Shown: piece by piece, positions 22,786 to 33,891 of the stretch | Layout: every line of letters begins with the position of its first letter | Position numbering within the stretch: position 1 is the stretch's first letter | NCBI RefSeq assembly: GCF_023898315.1 | Contig: NC_064617.1 | Location: forward strand, 717,047,202 to 717,111,201 | From: Schistocerca nitens | Taxonomy: Eukaryota > Arthropoda > Insecta > Orthoptera > Acrididae | DNA length: 64,000 nt | Direction of reading: 5' to 3' | Program-made: the position numbers and the translations under genes | The notes under the pieces: model-generated | Seen by the model: the letters and a program-made list of their open reading frames with translations, nothing else | Told to the model about the DNA's origin: nothing | Databases searched by the model: none

Positions 22786-23093
22786 TTATTTTTTGACAGT
22801 ACTTTGATCATCAATAGGTAATGGTGGAATTGAACTTTCTTCAGTAATTTTCATTTTCTTCAATAAGTGATCCAGCCACATTACTGATTTACTTGCTTCA
22901 CTTGCAGCAATGAACTCAGCTTCCATTGATGACTGTGCAACACATTTTTGGAGTTTACTTTTCCACATTACTGGTCTACCATAATACTTTTTTAAAACTC
23001 CGCTTGTTGAATGTCTAGTCAATAGTTTCACCTGCATGATAAGCATCACTGTAAGCTTCATTGCAGAACTCATTGTTTTCCTCGATTCACTTC
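22786..23093 (-). pseudogene. copia RNase H fragment
   Basis: The blocks RHSTSGVLKK, VMWKSKLQKCVAQSSMEAEFIAASEA and MWLDHLLKKM match copia RNase H (family: RKSTSGY..., SKKQKCVALSSTEAEYIA). The segment ends at the Tc1 insertion. Confidence 0.82.
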
Positions 23094-23095
23094 TA

Positions 23096-24517
23096 CACTC
23101 CTGGAAATTGAAATAAGAACACCGTGAATTCATTGTCCCAGGAAGGGGAAACTTTATTGACACATTCCTGGGGTCAGATACATCACATGATCACACTGAC
23201 AGAACCACAGGCACATAGACACAGGCAACAGAGCATGCACAATGTCAGCACTAGTACAGTGTATATCCACCTTTCGCAGCAATGCAGGCTGCTATTCTCC
23301 CATGGAGACGATCGTAGAGATGCTGGATGTAGTCCTGTGGAACGGCTTGCCATGCCATTTCCACCTGGCGCCTCAGTTGGACCAGCGTTCGTGCTGGACG
23401 TGCAGACCGCGTGAGACGACGCTTCATCCAGTCCCAAACATGCTCAATGGGGGACAGATCCGGAGATCTTGCTGGCCAGGGTAGTTGACTTACACCTTCT
23501 AGAGCACGTTGGGTGGCACGGGATACATGCAGACGTGCATTGTCCTGTTGGAACAGCAAGTTCCCTTGCCGGTCTAGGAATGGTAGAACGATGGGTTCGA
23601 TGACGGTTTGGATGTACCGTGCACTATTCAGTGTCCCCTCGACGATCACCAGTGGTGTACGACCAGTGTAGGAGATCGCTCCCCACACCATGATGCTGGG
23701 TGTTGGCCCTGTGTGCCTCGGTCGTATGCAGTCCTGATTGTGGCGCTCACCTGCACGGCGCCAAACACGCATACGACCATCATTGGCACCAAGGCAGAAG
23801 CGACTCTCATCGCTGAAGACAACACGTCTCCATTCGTCCCTCCATTCACGCCTGTCGCGACACCACTGGAGGCGGGCTGCACGATGTTGGGGCGTGAGCG
23901 GAAGACGGCCTAACGGTGTGCGGGACCGTAGCCCAGCTTCATGGAGACGGTTGCGAATGGTCCTCGCCGATACCCCAGGAGCAACAGTGTCCCTAATTTG
24001 CTGGGAAGTGGCGGTGCGGTCCCCTACGGCACTGCATAGGATCCTACGGTCTTGGCGTGCATCCGTGCGTCGCTGCGGTCCGGTCCCAGGTCGACGGGCA
24101 CGTGCACCTTCCGCCGACCACTGGCGACAACATCGATGTACTGTGGAGACCTCACGCCCCACGTGTTGAGCAATTCGGCGGTACGTCCACCCGGCCTCCC
24201 GCATGCCCACTATACGCCCTCGCTCAAAGTCCGTCAACTGCACATACGGTTCACGTCCACGCTGTCGCGGCATGCTACCAGTGTTAAAGACTGCGATGGA
24301 GCTCCGTATGCCACGGCAAACTGGCTGACACTGACGGCGGCGGTGCACAAATGCTGCGCAGCTAGCACCATTCGACGGCCAACACCGTGGTTCCTGGTGT
24401 GTCCGCTGTGCCGTGCGTGTGATCATTGCTTGTACAGCCGTCTCGCAGTGTCCGGAGCAAGTATGGTGGGTCTGACACACCGGTGTCAATGTGTTCTTTT
24501 TTCCATTTCCAGGAGTG
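23096..24517 (-). mobile_element. Full-length Tc1-like transposon, TA flanked, open transposase
   Basis: The TIRs begin CACTCCTGGAAAT at both ends (left CACTCCTGGAAATTGAAA; right, reversed, CACTCCTGGAAATGGAAA). TA flanks are at 23094-23095 and 24518-24519. The total is 1422 bp. The 340-codon transposase has no stop. The element is much more GC-rich than its surroundings and interrupts a copia RNase H gene, so it is young relative to its host. Confidence 0.93.
23251..24273 (-). CDS. Tc1-like transposase (340 aa), intact ORF
   Basis: The start at 24273 (MPRQRGREPYVQL) gives 340 residues, the usual Tc1 length; the open frame extends 72 codons further upstream but without homology. The N-terminus has two HTH segments (ERGRIVGMREAGWTYRRIAQ; SQQIRDTVAPGVSARTIRNR). 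The catalytic domain shows DD/E residues in VVFSDESRF, LLFQQDNARLH and SPDLSPIEHVW. Counting between the second Asp and the Glu gives 32 residues, two fewer than the classical 34, because of a shortened segment before PWPARSPD. The enzyme would cut and paste the element at TA sites. All catalytic residues are present, but activity is not shown. Confidence 0.92.
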   Translation of the reverse strand: MPRQRGREPYVQLTDFERGRIVGMREAGWTYRRIAQHVGREVSTVHRCCRQWSAEGARARRPGTGPQRRTDARQDRRILCSAVGDRTATSQQIRDTVAPGVSARTIRNRLHEAGLRSRTPLGRLPLTPQHRAARLQWCRDRREWRDEWRRVVFSDESRFCLGANDGRMRVWRRAGERHNQDCIRPRHTGPTPSIMVWGAISYTGRTPLVIVEGTLNSARYIQTVIEPIVLPFLDRQGNLLFQQDNARLHVSRATQRALEGVSQLPWPARSPDLSPIEHVWDWMKRRLTRSARPARTLVQLRRQVEMAWQAVPQDYIQHLYDRLHGRIAACIAAKGGYTLY

Positions 24518-24519
24518 TA

Positions 24520-25130
24520 TAATCAGTTTTACCTTTCAGATAACAAAGAGTTCATTTACTCAATTTAAAGTGGGCTTCAGTAGGTGAATCTTGTGCTCTT
24601 GAAGCAACATTCACAGCATAAATTTAACCTGGACATATTCCCAATGTTAGATACATGAGACTACCAATAATTTCTCAGTTAGTGTCTGTATCAGTAGCTG
24701 GTGTTGAAACTGAAATTAGGCATACATGTTTAATCGGTAATGGTATTGGAATGGTATCAGTCATACCATACCTTTCTAATACTCTTTTTGCATGTATAGT
24801 TTGATTAATCTTCACACAATTTTCAAATCTTTAGAAGGCCTAAATAGCAATCCACTTTGGTTACCACAATATCACACTCTTCTTGTAAATGTTTTGTGCA
24901 ACTATGAACAATTTCATCAGGTCCCATTATCAATCCACCATCCACATGAAATAAAAGGATTAAATTTTCATTAAAATATGTATGTGGATCAGCACTGCTC
25001 TTCCATAAATTTTATATGTTAAGGTGCTCTTTCAAGCACTCTTAGCAACATTTTGCTGCTTGCTTCAATCCGTTCAAGCTTCAAAGCAATCTGCACATGG
25101 CATGTACCATCATCAGCTTGAAAATGTCTT
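24520..25130 (-). pseudogene. copia reverse transcriptase fragments
   Basis: Broken frames contain SLNGLKQAASK (family: ..YGLKQA.R.W) at about 25040-25075. Farther along come the post-catalytic segment (IPFQYHYRLN) and EKLLVVSCI (family: ..LIGCLMYI) near 24650-24700. Many stops; the YVDD block is not intact. Confidence 0.6.
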
Positions 25131-25534
25131 CCTCTAACACAGAACTCAGGAATGCCATTTCAACATTAAATTGTTTAAAATTCCGATTTCATTGAACAGC
25201 AACAAACAAAAGGGCTCTCATTGTTTCAGACATAATCAGAAAAATCAACTTCTGGCCTGTGACAAAATGCTTTTACAATTAATCTTGCCTTGTAACAGAT
25301 GATGCTGATGTTCAATTTTGTTTCAGTTTTAAATAGCTATCCTTCTGGCTGGTAAATCAACTAGTTTCCTCTTATAAAACTTTTGATGTGATGTTTTCCT
25401 TCATCCAGTCCAGCTCTCCAATTTTCTGCACCTGAAAACTTTACTGTTTCGTCATAGACATTTGGAATTTCCCTCGGCCTCATAATCTTTAGTTGCTAAG
25501 GTTCATCTTTTTAATGTATTGGCCTTCTAATCAT

Positions 25535-25935
25535 TTATCTATTTCTCAAAACTCCATGTCCATCTATACTTTCAGCTCCATGGAAAGTGATGTCATTTGC
25601 ATCTTCAGTCACTTCAACATGATCATAATGATCCAGTCCTGTAATATTTCCTGATATGGTTTCCTCATTGTTCATATTACATGTTGTTGCATGTGTAAAA
25701 CCATCCATAGTTAAGATGGTAACTAATTTGGTACCATCACTTGTCAATGATTGTGGTAATATTTCATCACTGAATCTTACATCTCGGCTGACAATAAATG
25801 AATGCCCGTCTATATAACCCATCAAAGATTTGGCATCAAACTTCTTTCGTTTCTGCACTGCAATCCAAGCAAAACATTCTATTCCAAGTACTTTCAGATT
25901 TTTCTCTGTAACAAGTTGACCATATCATCTTGTAT
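25535..25935 (-). pseudogene. copia integrase C-terminal/linker fragment
   Basis: KFDAKSLMGYIDG and FIVSRDVRFSDE match the copia segment following the integrase core (family: KLDSRSKKYIFVGY...VSRDVTFDE). A Thr/Asp-rich spacer follows. Confidence 0.65.
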
Positions 25936-26009
25936 ATTGTACTGCATATGATCATAGCAAATAAATACCTTAAATAAATAAATAAGCATATGGAGACAAA
26001 TCCCCAGAG

Positions 26010-26175
26010 AAGTGGATAAATGAGTTGTCGTAAAGCTCCCTAAAAAGAGAAATTGTCAGATTGCAACAACTGGTGCAGTATTATTTTGCTGTCAGTGACC
26101 AGTAAGGTCTTTGCCAGAATTATTTTAAATAGGTTTAAAGACTCAAATGAAACTCAACTTGTGACAAAGCAGGCT
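26010..26175 (+). pseudogene. LINE-H reverse transcriptase fragment 1
   Basis: Plus-strand ILLSVTSKVFARIILNRF followed by TQLVTKQAG matches RT blocks 1-2 (family: ITLLSVPSKVFxRIILNR..., QAGFR). Short and truncated; it probably belongs with the fragment at 27840. Confidence 0.6.
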
Positions 26176-26673
26176 GGGATAATTTTACTTACCCTCTTGT
26201 TTTGCCATCTGCCTACTTAAATTCGGTTTTTCTTTTTTTATTTTAACTAATTACCATCACCATATGTGAATATAATCTGCATTTTCCTAAAAGAGAAAGG
26301 TTGGCCCTCAGTTTTAAAGACTATACCACCAGATCTAATTTTGAGCTTAGTTTTATGTATGTAATTGATTTTGTAATTTATTTTGACTATTCCTAGTTAA
26401 CGTCTTTTGTTGTAAGGTGAAATCATTAATTGTTTTGTAACTTAAATTCTATTGTTGACATATAAACAAATATAAATCCTGTGCTAATTGTAAACATTTG
26501 AAAGACAAAATGCTAGTAATCTTAAAGTATCTATTTGGCTGTTTGAAAACATGTTAGCAAAGCCACCCTTAATTAATTCCAAAGTAATTAACAGTTTGTC
26601 AAAGGTATTGTTTGTGTAACAATATACATTAATTATATTAATATAATAGAGGGAAACATTCCACGTGGGAAAA

Positions 26674-27064
26674 ATATATCTAAAAACAAAGATGATGTGA
26701 CTTACCAAACGAAAACGCTGGCAGGTCGATAGACACACAAACAAACACAAACATACACACAAAATTCAAGCTTTCGCAACAAACTGTTGCCTCATCAGGA
26801 AAGAGGGAAGGAGAGGGAAAGACAAAAGGATGTGGGTTTTAAGGGAGAGGGTAAGGAGTCATTCCGGGGATTGGAATGACTCCTTACCCTCTCCCTTAAA
26901 ACCCACATCCTTTTGTCTTTCCCTCTCCTTCCCTCTTTCCTGATGAGGCAACAGTTTGTTGCGAAAGCTTGAATTTTGTGTGTATGTTTGTGTTTGTTTG
27001 TGTGTCTATCGACCTGCCAGCGCTTTCGTTTGGTAAGTCACATCATCTTTGTTTTTAAATATAT
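26674..27064. repeat. Foldback element: 192-bp near-perfect inverted repeats
   Basis: The left arm 26674-26865 and right arm 26873-27064 are reverse complements with only a few mismatches, separated by a 7-bp loop (GGGGATT). Arms begin TATATCTAAAAACAAAGATG on the left. It could form a 192-bp RNA hairpin. No coding capacity; non-autonomous foldback/MITE type. Confidence 0.93.
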
Positions 27065-27582
27065 GTTAATTGCATCATTTAAACAATAATTCAGCCTAAG
27101 TCATGTTGTAGAAGAAACTGTTAAAAAGAACCAATTTTTTGATGTATTCAGTTAATCAAATGAGTTAAGTTTTAATTGTTATTTCTGTGAATTTGACTTT
27201 AAACAATGTGTAATTTCAGCACCTATTATTGTGATGATATAAAGAGCCCAATTTTTGGCCATGAGACAGTCAGTCCATGGCCGAGTTTCAGACAAGAAAC
27301 TTGTGTTGGTTAGAACAATAACAGTGTTTCAAATTAAATGGGGAATAAGTGTTAAATAATTAGGTCTTGTGTAAAAAAAAATGACAGTGTCTGCTCCATA
27401 CATACCTTTCTATACCTCAAGAACAGAACTCTGTAGTTAGATTATTACTGTTCGTAGATGTTCAATAGTAAACTATTGTAGCAGTATGTGGACATTTGCC
27501 TGCAAACTATTAATGAGGCTTATGAAAAGTTTAAGCAATAGTGCACTGGCCATATAACTGTGTAATATTGATGGGGGGAAGA

Positions 27583-27602
27583 GGGGGGGGGGGGGGGGGG
27601 GG
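27583..27602. repeat. Poly(G) tract
   Basis: Twenty consecutive G after ATGGGGGGAAGA. Confidence 0.97.
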
Positions 27603-27839
27603 TTGTGAACAGTGAAAGTAAAAGACTGTGAAATGCAACTGTGCATCTGTCAGCTACATCATTTACACTAGACGGTAGTTGTACTTGCACAACCCATTTT
27701 TCAGCCAGTGTAGCAACCATTACGTCGACACTGAGGACCACAAATGAAGAATAAATAAAGCAGGAAGGACCATCACCAACTGCTTAAATAACAGCCAGTT
27801 TTTGAGCACAACATAGTTGTGTTGATCTTATTAATACTC

Positions 27840-28440
27840 TTAAGACCATCGTAGAGCAAAGAAAAGAATTCCACATATGTACAAGAGGAATCTCACAGGG
27901 CCAAAAGAAGTAACAACCAGAGTTTGGCTGTGTTGTATTTTGTCACCAATGCTGTTTCTACTTGTCCTTGACTCAGTTATGAGAAGATTCACAGCAAGCA
28001 AGAGATGAGGAATCCAGTGGGGAATCCATGAACATCTGAAGGATATAGTTTTATTAGCTCAGAGGCTGACAGATATAAAAACGAAATTAAACTCTCCAAG
28101 AAGAAGGCAATGGAATGGAATACCCAGAGAATAAGGAAGAGATGCAGACCTGCAGGTACATGAAAGAGGATGGTGTAAGGGTAAGCAAGGAGAGTTGGAA
28201 AGAACTGTGCAGAATTGAGGGAAATAGTTCTCTCAGGCACTTTCCCAGCTGCTTTTAGGTATGAATAATATAAACAGAACAGAAGGTCTGGGAGTAACCT
28301 TTAGAGTAAACGTCATATCTGTTACTCATACAAATAATCAAGTGCAATAACTTAACTGAAATAATAAAAGGAGGATAAAGTTTGTTGGCCGGTTTGGTGA
28401 TATCATCAGATCTTGGGACCAAGAAGCACTGTCAGAAAAG
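27840..28440 (+). pseudogene. LINE-H reverse transcriptase fragment 2
   Basis: ILSPMLFLLVLDSVMRRFTAS and IQWGIHEHLKDI followed by LLAQRLTDI match the RT palm block after RQGC-LSP and the following connection region of RTE-like LINEs. The FADD block is eroded. The foldback element lies between fragments 1 and 2. Confidence 0.62.
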
Positions 28441-28779
28441 GATAAGAATAAGTGGTCGTTATGTGACACTACTTTGTTGAGGAGGATAAATGAAGTTTCA
28501 AACCAATGGAAGTTGTGTATTCCTTAAAGAGCAGTAGAAGAGTACAATTACATGTAGTTCTGCATTTTATACATCACAAAAGTTACAGATCTATACATCA
28601 ATCATAGTTCAAGCAGTGAGGAACAATATAATTTTACACTATTATTCAAACGTATTAAAAAGTAATAAAATAACTGTAATTTATGTGAGACAAAAGTTTA
28701 AGTGTAAAGTTTTAAGAGAATAGTAAAATTTACAATCCAAGTTCATGTAACACACAACCCTTTAAATACTGAATATATG
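28441..28779. other. Unassigned spacer
   Basis: Between the LINE-H relic and the gypsy-C integrase end. A gypsy-C LTR would be expected near here but none was recognised. Confidence 0.3.
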
Positions 28780-30086
28780 ATTTCAGTTCAGTTACTCCAA
28801 ACAACTTTCTAGATAAACCAATCATTAGCTTTGGGGTGTGGGCTTTCCAATATCTCAAATGGATCTGTCTAAAAATCAAAAACATTCTTTAACTCAGCTG
28901 CCAGTCAAGTCTCCTGCTTTCAACTGTGTCATTTTATACCTAGTATGGTGTCTCTTTCTTTGTGCTTCACTTTGTTATTTCACTGTTTTTCTCACAATGG
29001 CTTCTCTTTCATCTGCTGAAATAGATTTACACTCTGGAAATTCAATGAGTCTATTGATAAGATTAGCTAGATTTATGTCAAATAGTATTCATGTGGTGAA
29101 GAACCTGTGGACCAATATTACAGGGATTGAGGACTTAGCAGTTTGGTCCCTTCTCCCCTCTTTAAACCAAGCAACCAACCAATATCACAAACTGTTCATC
29201 ACATCTTCACAATTGGCAAAATGCTCAATCAAAGATGAGTGTTTGTGACTGCAGTAATTCCTGCACATTCTGCCAATATCTCTCATACATCTCACTGCAA
29301 GATTACTGGATGGGTGATATGCAGATATTAAATGTGTTTTATTCCTTATCTTTCTGTACACAACTTCCATGATTTCATTACAAATTATCATTGATTTTAG
29401 ACATTATTGCTCCAAGTATATGTATATATGTAGAACAATCCTTTTCTGTTTTTTTTTATCTGAGCTTTATGTGTTGCTTTTCAAATAGGATATGGCTTAA
29501 TGTACTTTGAAAATATTTCTACCAACGTGATGTACTTTGGAAATATATCTACCATGATAAATATAAAACAGTACTGCTGCGCTTGTTCATGGTAACTGAC
29601 CATACAAATTGAGGGCATCCAGTCTCACAGCTTTTTCTGAAAGTAAGTTTTGCTTATGTCCCTGACAAGTTATGTTACTTACCATCAATCATTGACATCT
29701 GTTACAGAATGAGTTCTGTTTTCCTACCTTTTTTGCTGTAATGTGTAACTATATATTTTCATCTAGTTTATTTGAGCATTTTAGGGCACCAAGCATTCCA
29801 TGAGAGCACCTAATAGGTTTATCGATACACTATTCTGGCCAACACAATTTCAGTGATCTGAGTCTAAGTTTGTCCTTTTAAATAGAATCCCCCTGTGTAT
29901 TTTGTAAATTTGTCAACCTTTCCACAATCCTTTTTATTATAACAACTTTTCATTAATCACCAATTATAATACAATTCTGGTTTCTATGAATTTCATTGCA
30001 GGTGACTCTAATTACCTTGTCATCTATAATCCATTTTAAATACATAAGCCTGAATTTCCTCCTCCTTCACAATATTACTTTGTCCT
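28780..30086 (-). pseudogene. gypsy-C integrase
   Basis: Aligned by eye with gypsy-A integrase: the zinc-finger side CNRCQ near 29690, the segment after it (VRLDALNLYGQL), the core, then HLISAYHPSSNLAVRCMRDIGRMCRNYC (29185-29330) and the C-terminal domain near 28800-28900. The catalytic Glu position (NPAERYMRE in gypsy-A) reads NLAVRCMRD, so Glu is lost. Many stops. Confidence 0.72.
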
Positions 30087-30588
30087 TAGCGATCTGGATT
30101 TAGACCTGGCAAAAGCTGTACAGAACAGCTGCTAAATCTCACATAGTTTATAGAAGATGCGTTTGAAGCTCTTAAGATGCTGGGAATGGTATTTGTCATT
30201 CATATCAGCAGCATATGACTCTGTCAATCACCAACAATTACTTGCCAAGGCCTACAACATGAACAAAGATTTTAGCTCAACTAGGTTCATAACCACTCTT
30301 TTGCAGACTCGCAGCGTAGACAATCTGCAGAGATTGCTGTTCAATATATACATGAATGATCATCCCATAGCACCCAATAGCAGAACCTTCATGTATGCTG
30401 ATGACCTTGCTCTGGCCATGCAGAGCACAGATTCTGAATCAGTGGATTACACCCCACAAATACCCTTAAACTGCTTTTCAGACACTACAACACACACCAA
30501 TGTAAACCACATCCCACAAAGACAGAACTGTGTGCTTTTCATTTGAGAATCAGGAAAACTAGCTGAAAATTTAAGATAGTGTAGTCAG
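30087..30588 (+). pseudogene. LINE-F reverse transcriptase, part 1
   Basis: Plus strand: the RSGFRPGKSC...EQLLNLT block (about 30090-30140), a FISAAYDSVNHQQLL palm block where catalytic Asp is expected near FxDL, then a deletion, LLFNIYMNDHP and FMYADDLALA (catalytic YADD intact, 30390-30415). The reading resumes after the RTE insertion at 49488. The element is 5' truncated where it joins gypsy-C. Confidence 0.8.
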
Positions 30589-30989
30589 TGAACCCACGAA
30601 CCATGGACCTAGTCGTTGGTGGGGAGGCTTGCGTGCCTCAGCGATACATGTAGCTGTACCGTAGGTGCAACCACAACAGAGGGGTATCTGTTGAGAGGCC
30701 AGACAAACGTGTGGTTCCTGAAGAGGGGCAGCAGCCTTTTCAGTAGTTGCAGGGGCAACAGTCTGGATGACTGATTGATCTGGCCTTGTAAATATTAACC
30801 AAAATAGCCTTGCTGTGCTGGTACTGCGAACAACTCAAAGCAAGGGGAAACTACAGCTGTAATTTTTCCCAAGGGCCTGCAGCTTTCTGTGTGGTTAAGT
30901 GATGATAGTGTTGCCTTGGGTAAAATATTCTGGAGGTAAAATAGTCCCCCATTCAGATCTCCGGGTGGGCACTACGCAGGAGGACATTG
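30589..30989 (+). other. LINE-D 5' non-coding region
   Basis: GC-moderate sequence with AACCATGGACCTAGTCG near the start and no long ORF. Presumed to carry the internal promoter. Confidence 0.55.
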
Positions 30990-31638
30990 TTATCAGGAGA
31001 AACAAAACTGGCATTCTATGGATCTGAGCATGGAATGTCAGATCCCTTAATCGAGCAGGTAGGTTAGAAAATTTAAAAAGGGAAATGAATAGATTAAAGT
31101 TAGATATAGTGGGAATTAGTGAAGTTATGTGGCACGAGGAACAAGACTTTTGGTCAGGTAAATACAGGGTTATAAATACTAAATCAAATAATGGTAATGC
31201 AGGAGTAGATTTAATAATGAATAAAGAAAATAGGAGCACGGGTAAGCTGCTATGAACAGTATAGTGATTGCATTATTGTAGCCAAGATAGACACAGAGCC
31301 CACACCTACCACAGTAGTATAAGTCTAAACACCAACTAGCTCCGCAGATGATGAAGAGATTGAAGAAATGTATGATGAGATATAAGAAATTATTCAGATG
31401 ATGAAGAGAGACAAAAATTTAAGTCAAGGAGGATTGGAATTCAATGGTAGGAAAAGGAAGGGAAGGAAAAGCAGTAGACAAATATGGACTGGGGGTTAAG
31501 GAATGAAAGAGGAAGCAGCCTGGTAGAATTCTGCACAGAGCATAACTTAATTATAGCTAACACTTGGTTTAAGAATCATGAAAGAAGGTTGTATATGTGG
31601 AAGAGGCCTGGAGACACTGGAAGATTTCAGGCAGATTA

Positions 31639-33089
31639 CACACACATCAAAAAAGTTTTGCATCACCCTGGTTCCCAGAACTCCTGAAGATAGACGTTGA
31701 CTGTGAATATTGTATTACAGACACAGTCCCTTTGACTGTTCAGAGATATCACTAAACCTGCTTAAAGATATAAACAACCATGCACAAGCAGCACCTATTA
31801 GACGGAGGGGGTCTGACAGCCTATCAGTTCCAGCCATTCCACCAGGAAGGAGGTACATGGCTCGTGTTGTCTGTAGTTCAACCATGCCTAGACAGTCAAT
31901 ATCGCATTTCAGTTGCATCCACATTGTTACTTTGTGCCAGGATGGCTTGCTAAAGGGAACTGTTCAAGCATCTCGGAGTGAATGAAAGCAATGTTGTTCG
32001 GACATGGAGGAGGTACAGAGAGACAGGAACTGTCGATGACGTGCCTCGCTCTGGCCACCCAAGGTCTCCTACTGCAGTGGATGACCGCTACCTATGGATT
32101 ATGGTTTGGAGAAGCCCTGACAGCAACACCACCATGTTGAATAATGCTTTTCGTGCAGCCACAGGACATCGTGTTATAACTCCAGCTGTGCGCAGTAGGC
32201 TGCATGATGCACAATTTCACTCCCGACATCCATGGCAAGGTCCATCTTTGCAACCACAACACCATGCAGCACACTACAGATGGGCCCAACAAAATGCCGA
32301 ATGGACTGCTCAGGATTGGCACCACGTTCTCTTCACCACTGAGTGTTGCATATGCCTTCTACCAGACAATCGTTGGAATGTGTTTGGAGGCAATCCACTC
32401 AGGCTGAATGCCTTAGACACACTGTCCAGTGAGTGAAACAAGGTGAAGGTTCCTTCAGTTTTTGAGGTGGCATTATGTGGGGCCAACGTACGCTGCCGGC
32501 GGTCTTGGTAGGCACCATAATGGCTGTACAATACATGAATGCCATCCTCCAACCAATAGTGCAACCATATCGGCAGCATATTGGCAAGGCATTTATCTTC
32601 ATGGACGACAATTTCTGCCCCATCATTCACATCTTGTGAATGACTTCCACATCACTCAACTAGAGTGGCCAGCATGTTCTCCAGACATGAACCCTATCGA
32701 ACATGCATGGCATAGATTGAAAGGGGCTGTTTATGGATGACGTGACCTACCAACCACTCTGAGGGATCTACACTGAATCGCCATTGAGAAATGGGACAAT
32801 CTGGACCAACAGTGCCTTGATGAACTAGTTGAAAGTATGCCACGATGAATACAGGTGTGCATCAATGGAAGAGCATGTGCTACTGGGTATTAGAGGTACC
32901 AGTGTGTACAGCAGTCTGGACCATCACCTGTGAAGGTCTCACTGTGTAGTGGTGCAACATGCAATGTGTGGTTTTCATGACCAACAAAAAGGGCGGAAAT
33001 GATGTTTATGCTGATCTCTGTTCCAATTTCCTGCACAGGTTCCGTAACTTTTGGAACTGAGGTGATGCAAAACTTTTTTTTGATGTGAT
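31639..33089 (+). mobile_element. Tc1-like transposon, decayed, inserted in the LINE-D endonuclease
   Basis: The ends CACATCAAAAAAGTTTTGCA (left) and its complement at 33070-33087 (with two extra A:T pairs) form TIRs. TA dinucleotides lie just outside (31637-31638, 33090-33091). Length is about 1.45 kb. The transposase reading is broken in several places. It is unrelated in TIR sequence to the intact Tc1-like element at 23096. Confidence 0.85.
31950..32740 (+). pseudogene. Tc1-like transposase relic
   Basis: HTH part: NVVRTWRRYRETGTVDDVPR and SGHPR; middle: VITPAVRSRLHDAQFHSRHP; the first catalytic block reads VLFTTECCICL where VLFSDESRF is expected, so the first Asp is lost. The second block FIFMDDNF keeps an Asp, and LEWPACSPDMNPIEHAW keeps the Glu. 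Frameshifts near 32440 and 32600. Inactive. Confidence 0.82.
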
Positions 33090-33753
33090 TATAATGGTAA
33101 GACAGAGATTTAGGAATCAGGTCTTAAACTGTAAGAATATTTCAGGGGCAGATATGGCCTCTGACCACAATCTGTTGGTTATGAACTGTAGATTAAAACA
33201 GAAGAAACTGCAAAAAGGTGGGAATTTAAGGGGATGCGTCCTGGATAAACTGAAAGAACCATAGGTTGTAGAGAGTTTCAGAGAAAGCATTAGGGAATTA
33301 TTGACAAGAACGGGGGAAAGAAACGCAGTAGAAGAAGAATGGGTAGATTTGAGAGATGAAATAGTGAAGGCAGCAGATGATCATGTAGGTAAAAAGATGA
33401 GGGTTTGTAGAAATCCTTGTGTAACAAAAGAGATACTGAATTTAGTTGATGAAAGGAGAAAATATAAAAATGTATTAAAAGAAGCAGGCAAAAAGTAATA
33501 CAAACGTCTCAAAAATGAGTTTCACAGGAAATGTAAAATGGCTAAGCAGGGATGGAAAGAGGACAAATGCAAGGACGTAGAGGCATATACCACTAGGGGT
33601 AAAATACGTACTGCCTACAGGAAAAATAGAGTGACCTTTGAAGAAGAGAGAACCACCTGTATGAATATCAAGAGTTCAGATGGAAAACCAATCATAAGCA
33701 AAGAAGGGAGGGAGGGAGGGCAGAAAGGTGGAAGGAATATATAGAAGGTCTAT

Positions 33754-33891
33754 ACAAGGACAATGTACTTGAGGGCAATATTATGGAAATGGAAGTGGAC
33801 ATAGATGAAGATGAAATGGGAGACAAGGACAATGTACTTGAGGGCAATATTATGGAAATGGAAGTGGACATAGATGAAGATGAAATGGGAG
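33754..33891 (+). repeat. 69-bp tandem duplication inside LINE-D RT
   Basis: 33754-33822 and 33823-33891 are essentially the same, starting ACAAGGACAATGTACTTG. It duplicates 23 acidic codons (MEMEVDIDEDEMGD) upstream of the RT palm; the intact relative at 37056 has one copy. Confidence 0.93.

Larger units (their letters stand above)
22560..25935 (-). mobile_element. Ty1/copia pol relic split by a Tc1-like transposon
   Basis: On the minus strand a post-integrase spacer (25535-25935) is followed by RT fragments (24520-25130) and RNase H (22786-23093), the copia order INT-RT-RH. A Tc1-like element at 23096-24517 separates RT from RNase H. Frames are heavily broken and LTRs were not recognised. 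Confidence 0.78.
30990..33260 (+). pseudogene. LINE-D endonuclease domain, split by a Tc1-like element
   Basis: Left part: WNVRSLNRAGRLENLKREM, GISEVMW (Glu of the active site), FWSGKYRVINT, then SLVEFCTEHNLIIANTWF and RRLYMWKRPGDTGRFQADY up to 31638. Right part from 33090: a MVRQRFRNQVLN block, ISGADMASDHNLLVM (the SDH catalytic block). Stops and frameshifts occur on both sides, and the GDWN-type block reads with loss near 31430. The enzyme would nick target DNA at first-strand priming. Confidence 0.82.
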
